Below, one piece after another: positions 6,648 to 15,243 of a stretch of 64,000 bases of DNA. The translations under genes were made by a program, and so were the position numbers. The stretch lies in the NCBI RefSeq assembly GCF_013407595.1, contig NZ_JABEKX010000004.1, forward strand, positions 27,182 to 91,181, written 5' to 3'. The stretch is from Lacticaseibacillus absianus. Its GTDB lineage: Bacteria; Bacillota; Bacilli; Lactobacillales; Lactobacillaceae. Numbering within the stretch: the stretch's first letter is position 1; each line of letters opens with the position of its first letter. The notes beneath the pieces were generated by a model, which was not told where the DNA came from, searched no databases, and worked only from the letters and a program-made list of their open reading frames with translations.

Positions 6648-8117
6648 ATGTCATCGACAACCAAGCACACCGGCGCCCGCCACCCACCCGCATTCGCCAC
6701 CTTGGCGTTGGGGTCACTGGGGACCGGGTTTGCGACATATGGCGTCTCGGCCATTCTGATCTTATATCTCTACACGCCGCTTACGCAGGCGGGACTTGGG
6801 CTGGATAAGGTCACGGCCACGCAGATCCTGGCGGTGTTCACCTCGATCAGCTTTATCGCGGGGATGATCGGGAGCTATGCGGCGGATCGACTGGTCGGGA
6901 CTCGTCGGCCCTTTGCGATAGGCAACGGGATCAAGGCGATCGGGATCGCCTTGCTCGCTGTTCCCCACGGCGGGATGCCCGCCTTAGTCGCAAGCCTTGT
7001 CCTGCAAGTGTTCGGCGCAGGAGTGGCCGGCCAGAGTCTGAATGCGCTGGCGGGCGCCTTGTACAGCCAGGTCAGCCCGCTGCGGGATTCGGCCTTCGCG
7101 CTGCTGTACATCACCGCGAATATCGGGGCAGCCGCGCCAGTGATCACCGGGAGCATCGCCTTACACTTCGGTTACGCCATGGGTTTCTTGACCGCGGCGA
7201 TCGTATTGGCGCTTAGCCTCTTGCCGTATGTCTTCTTGCAGCGTCGACTGTTCGGATCGATCGGACTGACGGCACCGGACCCATTGACGCCGACGGCCCG
7301 GCGGCGCATGCTGTGGCTAGGTGGTGGCGCGGTGCTGGTGGTCACGGCGCTGCTCGGTGCGAGTTTTGCCTGGCACTGGCTGACGGCAACGGGGTTTGTC
7401 AACGGCGTCGGCTGGCTGAGTCTCGCCCTACCGCTGGTGTACGGCGGCGCGATGCTGCGCAGCCCCAAGACCACAGCGATAGAGGGGCGGCGGATCCGGT
7501 ACTTTGGGGTCTACCTGCTGGGCAACAGCATCTGCATGATGGTCTACGGCCAGTCGACCGGGATCCTTGCGCTATACGCCGCCGACTCGGTCCAGCTGAA
7601 CGCGTGGGGGTTGCACCTGACGCCCGCGGCGTTTCAGACGGTGCCGGCGGTCCTCGCGATCGTGTTCGGGACGGTGATGAGCTACGCCTGGGCCCACCTT
7701 GGGGCGCGTCAGCCCAGCGAAAGTCTGAAGTTCGGGCTCGGGATCGTGCTGTGGGGTGCCGGACCGCTGTTCATGGCGGTGCCACTGACGTGGTATGCGC
7801 CTGGGGTGAAGGTCTCACCGCTGTGGTTACTCGCATTCTACGGGTTGATCGTTCTCGGCGAATCGTTGACGGCGCCGATCGGCACGGCGCTGTCGACGCG
7901 GATCGCGCCCGTGGCGTTTGCGTCACAGCTAGTCACCGTGTACGCACTGTCGCAATCGGCGGGTGCGGGCCTGTCCGCGTTGCTGGCGAATTTTTACGTG
8001 CGGGAGCATGAAGCCGCATATTTTGAAGTGATCGGTACGCTGACCGTGGCTTACGGCATCGCGATGTGCGTCTGGCATCGGCAGATCGAGGCTGGGACAC
8101 TCAGCGGGTTACAGTAA
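6648..8117 (+). CDS. POT/PTR2-family transporter lacking the ExxER motif
   Basis: 489 residues, about 14 hydrophobic segments, start ATG 6648 after TGGAGG. The N-terminal part (YGVSAILILYLYTPLTQAGL, GMIGSYAADRLVGTRRP) and C-terminal part (GESLTAPIGTALSTRIAP) match proton-coupled oligopeptide transporters such as DtpT. In that family TM1 carries ExxERFxYYG, needed for proton coupling; here the same position reads GSLGTGFATYG, so the Glu and Arg residues are absent. It may therefore work with a different coupling or carry a different substrate. PepF follows 39 bases downstream, consistent with peptide use. Confidence 0.8.
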   Translation: MSSTTKHTGARHPPAFATLALGSLGTGFATYGVSAILILYLYTPLTQAGLGLDKVTATQILAVFTSISFIAGMIGSYAADRLVGTRRPFAIGNGIKAIGIALLAVPHGGMPALVASLVLQVFGAGVAGQSLNALAGALYSQVSPLRDSAFALLYITANIGAAAPVITGSIALHFGYAMGFLTAAIVLALSLLPYVFLQRRLFGSIGLTAPDPLTPTARRRMLWLGGGAVLVVTALLGASFAWHWLTATGFVNGVGWLSLALPLVYGGAMLRSPKTTAIEGRRIRYFGVYLLGNSICMMVYGQSTGILALYAADSVQLNAWGLHLTPAAFQTVPAVLAIVFGTVMSYAWAHLGARQPSESLKFGLGIVLWGAGPLFMAVPLTWYAPGVKVSPLWLLAFYGLIVLGESLTAPIGTALSTRIAPVAFASQLVTVYALSQSAGAGLSALLANFYVREHEAAYFEVIGTLTVAYGIAMCVWHRQIEAGTLSGLQ

Positions 8118-8156
8118 CGATGTCGCGGCAGGACCGCTGACGAAGGAGGAATACAG

Positions 8157-9956
8157 ATGGTAGCACAATTGGCACGACAAGACGCCCCGGTGGCGTTGAC
8201 TTGGAATTTGACGGATCTGTTCGCGGATGCGGCGGCCTTTGAAGCGGGGATCGCAGACCTTGCCCGCCAAGACGCGGCGCTCGTGGCCGCGCAGGACGAG
8301 TTCACGACGGACGCGGCGCATTTTTACGCGGTCGTGCGCGATCGCTATGTGGCGGAGAATCTGCTGGAGCGGCTCTATGTTTATGCCGAGCTATCGACTA
8401 GCCAGGATCAGACCGACGCGGCGGCGCAGCAACTACAGGCACATGTACAGCAAGCGCTGAGCGACCACGAGGCGGCCCTGGCCTGGCTGGATCCGGCGAT
8501 CATCGCGTTGCCTGACGCGCAGCTTGCGGCGTTCAAGTCGGCCATGCCCGAGTTGACCCCTTACGCGCATCAGCTAGACGTGATCCGGGCGCAGCGCGGC
8601 CACGTCTTGGCCCCCGATCAAGAAGCCTTGTTGGCCCAGTTAGGGCAGAGCCTGAACGCGGCTGGTACGATCCAAGCGACGCTGGATGATGCGGATCTGA
8701 CGTTCGGCCAAATCGATTGGCAGGGGCAACAGACGCTGACCAAGGGGTTGCTGGGCCAGGTCTACACGCGTGCGCCACGCCCGGTTCGCGCGCAGGCCGC
8801 AGAACAGTTCAGCACGAGTTACGTCGATCATCGCTACACGTTCGCCCAAACGCTCAATGCGCACGTGCACACCCAAAACGCGCTGGCGCAGCTGCGCCAC
8901 TATTCGTCGGCTCGGGAGATGGATCTGAGTCAAAACCAGCTGCCAGAGGCGGTCTACGACACGTTACTGGCGCGCACGCACGCCCACCTGGACCTTCTGC
9001 ACCGCTTCTACGGGCTGTACAAGCGGGTGCTCAAGGTCGATCCGATGTACAGTTACGACACCAAGATGCCGCTGAGTGGGGCAGAGCCACCGCTAGCACC
9101 GGATTACGAGGCATCTAAGGCAATTGCATTGCAAGCCTTGGCCCCGCTGGGCGCTGATTACCTGGCGCACCTGCAAGACGAGTTCGATCACCGGTGGATC
9201 GATGTGCTCGAAACGCGCGGGAAGACTTCCGGCGGTTTTCAGACCGGTGCGTACGGGACACATCCGTACATCCTCCTCAATTGGGCGGATACCTACCGCG
9301 ACATGAGCACGCTGGTCCACGAGTCTGGGCATGCAATGCAGACCGTATACAGCGATGCGCACCAGGACTACTGGAATGCCGGTTACCCGATCTTCACCGC
9401 GGAGGTCGCCTCGACAACCAACGAGAGCCTGCTGAACGCCTACTTGCTCGAACAATATAAGGATGACCGGGAAAAGACGATCTTCCTGCTGACCGAAAGC
9501 GTTGCGGATTTTGTCGGGACGGTGTACCGTCAGGCGCAATTCGCCGAGTTCGAGCAGTACATGTACGAGACCGAGGCTGGTGGAACCCCGCTGACCCCAG
9601 ATACGCTGACGCCGAAGTGGACCGAGCTTGCGCACACCTACCTCGGCCCGGACGTGGCCGACTCACCCTGGCCGAGCGCCGGCTGGGCGCAGCTCCCACA
9701 CTTCTTCTATAACTACTACATGTACCAGTACGCGACAAGCAAGGCGATCGCGACGAGCTTCGCCCACCGGATCCTGACGGAAGGGGCGCCAGCCGTGGCG
9801 GCGTACAAGACCTTCTTGAGCGCCGGGGCCAGCGACACACCGGTCAACATCCTGAAGGCTGCCGGCGTCGATGTGACCGGGCCGGATTATCTGGATGAAG
9901 CCTTCGCCCAGTTCGAGACGCAACTCAATGCGCTGGCCGCGTTGCTGACGGTTTGA
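8157..9956 (+). CDS. pepF: oligoendopeptidase F
   Basis: 599 residues, the normal length for PepF (family M3B). It is a cytoplasmic zinc metallopeptidase cutting oligopeptides of roughly 7-17 residues. The zinc motif is seen in LVHESGHAMQ (His388, Glu389, His392), with the downstream third ligand region YPIFTAEVASTTNESLL. It starts at ATG 8157 with AAGGAGGA 6-13 bases upstream. The gene lies just after the POT-type transporter, and together they could feed amino acid supply from imported peptides. Confidence 0.95.
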   Translation: MVAQLARQDAPVALTWNLTDLFADAAAFEAGIADLARQDAALVAAQDEFTTDAAHFYAVVRDRYVAENLLERLYVYAELSTSQDQTDAAAQQLQAHVQQALSDHEAALAWLDPAIIALPDAQLAAFKSAMPELTPYAHQLDVIRAQRGHVLAPDQEALLAQLGQSLNAAGTIQATLDDADLTFGQIDWQGQQTLTKGLLGQVYTRAPRPVRAQAAEQFSTSYVDHRYTFAQTLNAHVHTQNALAQLRHYSSAREMDLSQNQLPEAVYDTLLARTHAHLDLLHRFYGLYKRVLKVDPMYSYDTKMPLSGAEPPLAPDYEASKAIALQALAPLGADYLAHLQDEFDHRWIDVLETRGKTSGGFQTGAYGTHPYILLNWADTYRDMSTLVHESGHAMQTVYSDAHQDYWNAGYPIFTAEVASTTNESLLNAYLLEQYKDDREKTIFLLTESVADFVGTVYRQAQFAEFEQYMYETEAGGTPLTPDTLTPKWTELAHTYLGPDVADSPWPSAGWAQLPHFFYNYYMYQYATSKAIATSFAHRILTEGAPAVAAYKTFLSAGASDTPVNILKAAGVDVTGPDYLDEAFAQFETQLNALAALLTV

Positions 9957-10002
9957 GGCGACCGGACGTACAATCGGAACCAAATAAACACAAAATCGAA
10001 CA

Positions 10003-10016
10003 AAAAAGCGTTTACA
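10003..10016. promoter_or_regulatory. cre-like CcpA site at the lac promoter
   Basis: AAAAAGCGTTTACA matches the cre consensus (TGAAAGCGTTTACA) at 12 of 14 positions and overlaps the -35 of lacT, so CcpA binding would repress the operon during growth on preferred sugars. Confidence 0.6.
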
Positions 10017-10039
10017 AATCCATTGACGGTTGGTACACT
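10011..10039 (+). promoter_or_regulatory. lac operon promoter
   Basis: TTTACA (10011-10016), 17-base spacer, TACACT (10034-10039). The transcript would start near 10046, just before the antiterminator site. Confidence 0.75.
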
Positions 10040-10066
10040 ACAAGTGTCGAAAGAAATATCGAATGT

Positions 10067-10095
10067 GGATTGTGACTATTGAATTAGGCAAGACC
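10067..10095 (+). promoter_or_regulatory. RAT antiterminator site for LacT
   Basis: The 29-base site starts GGATTGTGACTATTG and ends AGGCAAGACC, matching the BglG/LicT ribonucleic antiterminator consensus. It overlaps the 5' side of the terminator at 10092-10138, so LacT binding would prevent that hairpin from forming. Confidence 0.88.
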
Positions 10096-10138
10096 GCAGG
10101 CTGCGACGCCATCACTGGCGCGTGGTTTGTGGTTTTTT
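10092..10138 (+). terminator. conditional terminator upstream of lacT
   Basis: Hairpin built on ACC...GGT and CGCCA-TCAC-TGGCG pairing, followed by a run of seven T. It shares bases with the end of the RAT site, the standard arrangement for lac/bgl antitermination. Confidence 0.75.
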
Positions 10139-10161
10139 TATTTCCCTAGGAGGTGGATCGA

Positions 10162-11025
10162 ATGCTCAAAATCGCCCAAGTCTTCAACAACAACGTGGCG
10201 CTGGTTGATCTGGACAATCACCGACAGGCTGTTGCGAAGGGGAAGGGGATCGCTTTCCAGAAGCAACGTGGCGATTCGATCGTACCGCAGCAGGTCGAGA
10301 AGCTCTTTTACCTTGAGACGGAGACCTCGCGGAAGAACTTGTATTTCCTCTTGAAAGATATTCCGATCGACGTGGTGACGACCACATACGAGATCATCGA
10401 CATTGCGCAGCGCAAGTACCACCTCAGTGTGCTGGATTATATCTACATCACACTGGGCGACCACCTTTACGGTGCCTATCAGCGCCTTCGGGACGGTGAT
10501 TATGTCGACAGCATGGTCCCGGATTTTCACACGCAGTACCCGGCGGAATACGCCGTCGCCCGCGAGGCACTGACGGTCATTGAACACGACCTCGGTGTGC
10601 GCTTCCCGGATTCCGAGGTCAAAAACATCGCGCTGCACTTCATCAACGCGACCGGCCAAAGTGCCGCGGAGCAGCCGTTCGATGCGCCTAGCTCGGCCAC
10701 GATCAGTCGACTGGTCCAAACCGTGTTGCACCGCCACGGGATCCTGCGTTCCACGAGTAACAGCAATTATTATGACCGCTTCATGATCCATCTGCAGTAT
10801 CTGATCGACCGGTTGCAGCGCGCCGACCAGGCTGCGGTGACGATCACCCCGACCGTCGCGATGGAGCTGGGCGAGACCTATCCGCGCTCTTACGCGATCG
10901 CATCGGAGATCTTCAACGAGATCAAGGACAATCTATATCCAGAACTGAGTGCAGACGAGCGCCTGTATTTCATCATTCACATCCAGCGGCTGATCAACGA
11001 AGCACCGGCTGCGGATGGGCACTGA
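10162..11025 (+). CDS. lacT: BglG/LicT-family transcription antiterminator
   Basis: 287 residues from ATG 10162, chosen over the GTG at 10153 because AGGAGG is then 8 bases away and the product begins MLKIAQVFNNNVALV, the normal start of the RNA-binding CAT domain (residues 1-60). Two PTS regulation domains (PRD1 about 65-170, PRD2 about 175-285) follow with conserved His in contexts such as GDHLYGAY and IHLQYLID. Unphosphorylated or HPr-activated LacT dimers bind the RAT site upstream of the gene itself and allow transcription of lacTEGF when lactose is being taken up. This is the same arrangement as in L. casei. Confidence 0.93.
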   Translation: MLKIAQVFNNNVALVDLDNHRQAVAKGKGIAFQKQRGDSIVPQQVEKLFYLETETSRKNLYFLLKDIPIDVVTTTYEIIDIAQRKYHLSVLDYIYITLGDHLYGAYQRLRDGDYVDSMVPDFHTQYPAEYAVAREALTVIEHDLGVRFPDSEVKNIALHFINATGQSAAEQPFDAPSSATISRLVQTVLHRHGILRSTSNSNYYDRFMIHLQYLIDRLQRADQAAVTITPTVAMELGETYPRSYAIASEIFNEIKDNLYPELSADERLYFIIHIQRLINEAPAADGH

Positions 11026-11080
11026 GCCTGCATCCCCTCGACCGCTTGGCCGAAGGATAACCAATTAGGAGGATCGATCA

Positions 11081-12775
11081 ATGAACAAAGTGTTTGATAA
11101 GCTCAAGCCGGCGTTCGAAGCCATTGCCGCTAACAAGTATGTGTCGGCGGTGCGTGACGGCTTCATCGCCTGCATGCCGATCATCATCTTCTCCAGTCTC
11201 TTCATGATGGTCGCTTATGTGCCGAATGCGTGGGGCTTCTACTGGCCGGACAATGTCACCAACACGCTGATGGTGGCCTATAACTACTCGATGGGGCTGC
11301 TCGCCCTGTTCGTGGCCGGCACGACCGCCAAGAACCTGACCGACAGCAAGAACCTTGACCTGCCGAAAACGAACCAGATCAACCCGGTCGCGGTGATCAT
11401 CGCGTCCGAGATCGCCTTCATCATTTTGTCGATCTTACCACTGAAGACCGGCGTCGACCTGACTTACCTCGGGACGCAGGGGTTGATCTGCGCCTACATC
11501 GTCGGGTTGATCGTTCCAAACATCTACTATCTCTGCATCAAGAACAACGTGACGATCAAGTTACCGCCACAGGTGCCCGGTAACATCGCGCAGTCGTTCA
11601 AGGACCTGATCCCGCTGGGGCTGTCGGTCACCGTTTTCTGGCTGTTCGGCTTCCTGTTCAAGGCCGCGACCGGCACCGTCGTTCCGGCCTGGATCATTCA
11701 GGTCCTGTCGCCGGTCTTCAGTGCCAGCGACTCTTACGTCGGACTGTGTCTCATCGCGGGTGCGATGGCGTTCTTCTGGTTCTGCGGGGTACAGGGCCCA
11801 TCGATCGTTTCGCCTGCCGTGATGCCGATCATGATCGCCAACACGGCGGCTAACCTGGCGCAGTACCAAGCCGGTGAGCACGTCTCTCACGTGCTGGCCC
11901 AAAACGCGATGGACTATGTCATGAACTTCGGCGGCACCGGGTCGACTTTCGTCATCGCCTACGTGCTGGTAATGGCGGCGAAGTCCGCGCAGCTCAAGGC
12001 GATCGGGAAGGCGGCTATTGTCCCGGCGTCCTTCTCCGTCAATGAGCCGGTCCTCTTCGGGCTACCGATCATCATGAACCCGATCTTCTTCGTGCCGTTC
12101 CTGCTCACCCCGATGGTCAACATTGCGTTGTTCAAGTTCTTCGTGACCACGCTGGGCATGAACAGTATGATGTATTACCTGCCGTGGACCGTTCCAGCAC
12201 CGATCGGGATCATCGCGTCTACCGGCTTCGCCCCACTGTCGTTCGTGTTTGTCGGGGCCATCATCGTCCTCGATGTCTTGATCTTCCTGCCATTCTTCCA
12301 CCAGTACGATAAGCAGCTGGTCGCGGAAGAGCGTGCTAAGGAAGCAGCGCTGATCGCCGATGGCGCGGTGGTCGGCGGAGTCACGTCTGAGGCCGAAGCG
12401 ACCCCTGACGCCCCAGCGGCTCCAGTCGCTGACGGTGTGCACGGGGAAGACTACTTCAAGCAAAACGAGGTGGCCGTGCTGGTCCTGTGCGCCGGCGGCG
12501 GAACCTCGGGGATCTTGGCGAACGCGCTGAACAAACTAGCGAAGGCGCGCGGGTTGAAGTTGTCTGCGACCGCCCGAGCGTACGGCCAGGACATGGACCT
12601 GATCCAGAACATGGATATGGTCATTCTGGCCCCGCAGATGGAAAGTATGAAGGGCAACCTGGAAAAGATCACCGCGAAGTACGGAGTCAAGCTCGTCACG
12701 ACGACTGGCCGGCAGTATATTGAGCTGACCAACAACGGGGATATGGCCCTGAACTTCGTCGAATCGAATCTGTAA
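11081..12775 (+). CDS. lacE: lactose-specific PTS EIICB
   Basis: 564 residues. Residues 1-410 are the membrane EIIC domain of the lactose/cellobiose family with hallmark FSVNEPVLFGLPIIMNPIFF. An Ala/Pro-rich linker (about 420-450) joins it to a cytoplasmic EIIB domain with AVLVLCAGGGTSG, where Cys470 is the phosphorylation site. Together with LacF it imports lactose as lactose-6-phosphate. It starts at ATG 11081 after AGGAGG and lies in the lacT-lacE-lacG-lacF order. The split-off EIIA and the 6-P-beta-galactosidase next door support lactose over cellobiose as substrate. Confidence 0.94.
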   Translation: MNKVFDKLKPAFEAIAANKYVSAVRDGFIACMPIIIFSSLFMMVAYVPNAWGFYWPDNVTNTLMVAYNYSMGLLALFVAGTTAKNLTDSKNLDLPKTNQINPVAVIIASEIAFIILSILPLKTGVDLTYLGTQGLICAYIVGLIVPNIYYLCIKNNVTIKLPPQVPGNIAQSFKDLIPLGLSVTVFWLFGFLFKAATGTVVPAWIIQVLSPVFSASDSYVGLCLIAGAMAFFWFCGVQGPSIVSPAVMPIMIANTAANLAQYQAGEHVSHVLAQNAMDYVMNFGGTGSTFVIAYVLVMAAKSAQLKAIGKAAIVPASFSVNEPVLFGLPIIMNPIFFVPFLLTPMVNIALFKFFVTTLGMNSMMYYLPWTVPAPIGIIASTGFAPLSFVFVGAIIVLDVLIFLPFFHQYDKQLVAEERAKEAALIADGAVVGGVTSEAEATPDAPAAPVADGVHGEDYFKQNEVAVLVLCAGGGTSGILANALNKLAKARGLKLSATARAYGQDMDLIQNMDMVILAPQMESMKGNLEKITAKYGVKLVTTTGRQYIELTNNGDMALNFVESNL

Positions 12776-12798
12776 CAAGCATTGAGGAGGGAACAAAC

Positions 12799-14223
12799 GT
12801 GAGTCATAGATTACCGAAGGACTTCATCATGGGTGGCGCAACGGCGGCCTATCAGGTCGAAGGCGCCACGCAAGTCGATGGCAAGGGCCAGGTGCTCTGG
12901 GATCCATACCTGGCCGCACAAGGGCGCTTCAGTCCGGATCCGGCGGCGGATTTTTATCACCGTTACGAGACGGACCTGGCGCTGTCGGAGCAGTACGGGG
13001 TGCAGGCGGTGCGGCTCTCGATCGCCTGGTCGCGGCTTTTTCCGACCGGCGACGGGCCAGTTGAGCCACGCGGCGTCGACTATTACCACCAGGTGTTTGC
13101 GGCATGCCGCAAACACCACGTCGAGCCGTTCGTCACGCTGCATCACTTCGACACGCCGCTGACCCTGCAGGCCGCAGGCGGCTGGCTCAGCCAACGGATG
13201 CTTGATGCCTTCGTCAAGTACGCTGAGTTCTGCTTCAAGGAGTTCCCGGAGGTCAAGTACTGGATCACGATCAACGAGCCGACATCTATGGCGATCCAGC
13301 AGTACAGCAGAGGGACGTTCCCGCCCGGTGAGACAGGCCGCTTCGATAAGACGTTCCAGGCTGAACACAACCAGAACGTTGTGCATGCACGCATCGTCAA
13401 CGCCTATAAGCGGCTGCACCTCGGCGGCCAGATCGGGGTCGTTCACGCGTTGCAGACCGTCTACCCGTACAGTGATGATCCGGCTGACGTGCACGCAGCG
13501 GCGCTGCAGGACGCGTACGAGAACCGGCTTTACCTGGATGGCACGCTTGCTGGTGCTTACGCGCCGGAGACACTCGCTTTGGTGCAAGAGATCTTGGCGG
13601 CTAACGGTCAGCCGATGTTCAAGACGACCCCTGAAGAGCTCGACGCCCTCGACTTGGCGGCACACCAGCAGGACTTCGTCGGCGTGAACAACTACTTCAG
13701 CAAGTGGTTGCGCGCGTACGACGGGGCGAGTGAGATGCACCACAACGGGACCGGTGCGAAGGGGACTTCAGTTGCACGGCTGCACGGGATCGGCGAGGAG
13801 AAGCTGCCGGCAGGGATCGAGACGACGGATTGGGATTGGCCGATCTACCCGCAGGGGATGCATGATATCCTGATGCGCATCCACGACCAGTACCCGCTGG
13901 TGCCGGCGATCTACGTGACGGAAAACGGCATCGGGCTGAAGGAGACACTGCCGGATGGTGCAACACCGGCGACAGTGATCGCGGATCCGAAGCGGATCGA
14001 TTACCTCAAGCAGTACCTGGATGCGGTCGCCACGGCGATCGATGACGGTGCCAATGTGCGCGGGTACTTCGTCTGGTCCCTGCAGGATCAATTCTCATGG
14101 ACCAACGGCTACAGCAAACGGTACGGCTTGTTCTTTATCGACTTCGCGACTCAGGCGCGTTACGTGAAGCAAAGCGCGCACTGGTTCAAGCAAGTCAGTG
14201 ACACACATGTGATCCCGGACTGA
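12799..14223 (+). CDS. lacG: 6-phospho-beta-galactosidase (GH1)
   Basis: 474 residues, GTG start at 12799 preceded by GAGGAGGG. This retaining GH1 enzyme hydrolyses lactose-6-P to galactose-6-P and glucose. Acid/base Glu160 lies in WITINEPTS and nucleophile Glu375 in YVTENGIG. The length and the C-terminal SKRYGLFFIDFATQ match LacG enzymes of lactobacilli and streptococci. It sits between lacE and lacF. Galactose-6-P would need the tagatose pathway (lacABCD), which is not in this window. Confidence 0.95.
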   Translation: MSHRLPKDFIMGGATAAYQVEGATQVDGKGQVLWDPYLAAQGRFSPDPAADFYHRYETDLALSEQYGVQAVRLSIAWSRLFPTGDGPVEPRGVDYYHQVFAACRKHHVEPFVTLHHFDTPLTLQAAGGWLSQRMLDAFVKYAEFCFKEFPEVKYWITINEPTSMAIQQYSRGTFPPGETGRFDKTFQAEHNQNVVHARIVNAYKRLHLGGQIGVVHALQTVYPYSDDPADVHAAALQDAYENRLYLDGTLAGAYAPETLALVQEILAANGQPMFKTTPEELDALDLAAHQQDFVGVNNYFSKWLRAYDGASEMHHNGTGAKGTSVARLHGIGEEKLPAGIETTDWDWPIYPQGMHDILMRIHDQYPLVPAIYVTENGIGLKETLPDGATPATVIADPKRIDYLKQYLDAVATAIDDGANVRGYFVWSLQDQFSWTNGYSKRYGLFFIDFATQARYVKQSAHWFKQVSDTHVIPD

Positions 14224-14330
14224 ACCGGCATTTGGCGCCGAACAGCACCGGTAGCGCGAGTTGACCGTGTCAGCATGAGGACCGGGCGACCCGTTCGCAG
14301 CATCGCACCACAATAATCGGAGGTATACGG

Positions 14331-14663
14331 ATGGCAACTAAAGAAGAGATTTCGATGGTCGGGTTTGCACTGGTGGCATACGCGGGCGATGCCCGCACCG
14401 CCGCCTTGCACGCCCTCGATGCAGCGGAGGCCGGTGAGTTCGAGAAGGCCGCAGCTTTGCTGGAGGAAGCGCAACGCGATATCAACGACGCGCACAACCA
14501 GCAGACCAAGATCCTCAGCGAGGAGGCCGGTGGCGCTAACATGGACGTGACGTTCATCATGGTGCACGGGCAAGACACGTTGATGACCACGATGCTCTTG
14601 ATCGATGAGACCCGCTATCTGATCCGCCTGCTCAAGCGGGTCAAGGCACTCGAAGACAAGTGA
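14331..14663 (+). CDS. lacF: lactose-specific PTS EIIA
   Basis: 110 residues, all-helical EIIA of the lactose/cellobiose family. The phosphorylated residue is His79 in IMVHGQDTLMTT; the N-terminal EISMVGFALVAYAGDARTAA is also typical. HPr-P passes phosphate to this His, and LacF passes it to Cys470 of LacE. The start is ATG 14331 with GGAGG upstream. A 108-base spacer separates it from lacG. A tiny membrane protein gene follows 16 bases later. Confidence 0.95.
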   Translation: MATKEEISMVGFALVAYAGDARTAALHALDAAEAGEFEKAAALLEEAQRDINDAHNQQTKILSEEAGGANMDVTFIMVHGQDTLMTTMLLIDETRYLIRLLKRVKALEDK

Positions 14664-14679
14664 CCGAAGGAGGCCTGCG

Positions 14680-14856
14680 ATGTCAAAGCTACTGATGCTG
14701 TTCGGGGCGCTGTGCTTGATCGGAGTCAGCCTCGCTGTGATCCGGCCGCGTGGGGTGCGTCGGGCTAAACAACGGCCCTATTCCGGCGGGGACTTGGCCT
14801 CGCTGGCTGCGGCTGCGGTCATCACGACCGCAATCTTGCTCTATAAGTTTGGCTGA
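14680..14856 (+). CDS. 58-residue membrane protein, last gene of the lac operon
   Basis: ATG 14680 has AAGGAGG 7 bases upstream. The product has two hydrophobic segments (LLMLFGALCLIGVSLAVI, residues 4-21, and LASLAAAAVITTAILLY, residues 39-55) separated by a basic loop RPRGVRRAKQRPYSGGD. This predicts a helical hairpin in the membrane. It is not part of the described L. casei lacTEGF operon as I know it. The 16-base gap to lacF and the terminator just after suggest cotranscription. I recognise no family. Confidence 0.65.
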   Translation: MSKLLMLFGALCLIGVSLAVIRPRGVRRAKQRPYSGGDLASLAAAAVITTAILLYKFG

Positions 14857-14867
14857 AATACGTAAGT

Positions 14868-14895
14868 GGGGGCCGTGACGATCGTCACGGCCCCC
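14868..14895 (+). terminator. terminator-like palindrome after the lac operon
   Basis: Perfect 28-bp palindrome, arm GGGGGCCGTGACGA, followed by a weak T-rich stretch (TGTTTGTGTG). The stem closely resembles the terminator at 32308. Confidence 0.7.
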
Positions 14896-15136
14896 TGTTT
14901 GTGTGCTCGGTGAAGCCCAGTTGCGTGGCAGGCCCAAGACCGGCGCGGACCGCTTGCGACGCACGAGCCTACGGGCCAAGTGTGATGGCGCGCTGAGCAC
15001 CGCGGCCTGATCAGTGGGGAAGGGCGACTGGTCAGCGTCCAAAGCACCCTTGGTCGCAGCGCCGCTGATCAGGCCGCTGTTTCGGGGCACGCCTTGACCC
15101 CAAGGGGCGCGCGTGCTATTCTTGAACATTATTTAA
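14896..15136. other. intergenic region with a 13-bp inverted repeat
   Basis: No gene is seen. GCGGCCTGATCAG (15002-15014) pairs perfectly with CTGATCAGGCCGC (15065-15077); the 50-base loop can pair again through AAGGG and CCCTT. It stands well upstream of the zinc promoter. Its purpose is unknown. Confidence 0.5.
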
Positions 15137-15151
15137 CCGAAATGATTACGA
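15137..15151. promoter_or_regulatory. Zur-like box 1 (partial)
   Basis: CCGAAATGATTACGA: the right half is a perfect Zur half-site (ATTACGA), the left half is weaker. It lies upstream of the -35. Confidence 0.6.
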
Positions 15152-15162
15152 TTAAGTTGGGC

Positions 15163-15190
15163 TTGACAGCGGGGCCAAAGCTGGTAAGAT
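15163..15190 (+). promoter_or_regulatory. promoter of the zinc operon
   Basis: TTGACA (15163-15168), 16-base spacer, TAAGAT (15185-15190), flanked by two Zur-like boxes. Confidence 0.8.
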
Positions 15191-15202
15191 ATTAATTGTT
15201 AA

Positions 15203-15217
15203 TCGTAATGGTTACGA
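15203..15217. promoter_or_regulatory. Zur box 2
   Basis: TCGTAATGGTTACGA differs by one base from the Gram-positive Zur consensus TCGTAAT-N-ATTACGA. It lies just after the -10, where bound zinc-loaded Zur would block transcription. Confidence 0.82.
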
Positions 15218-15243
15218 TTTAATCCAAAACATGGGGGAACATT

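Noticed and set aside
12811..13743. 310-residue frame on the minus strand opposite lacG
   Set aside because: A shadow of lacG in GC-rich DNA; lacG has intact catalytic motifs, and the antisense frame has none.
14896..15136. tRNA or riboswitch in the gap before adcA
   Set aside because: The inverted repeat does not fit a cloverleaf or any riboswitch class I know, and control is better explained by the Zur-like boxes.
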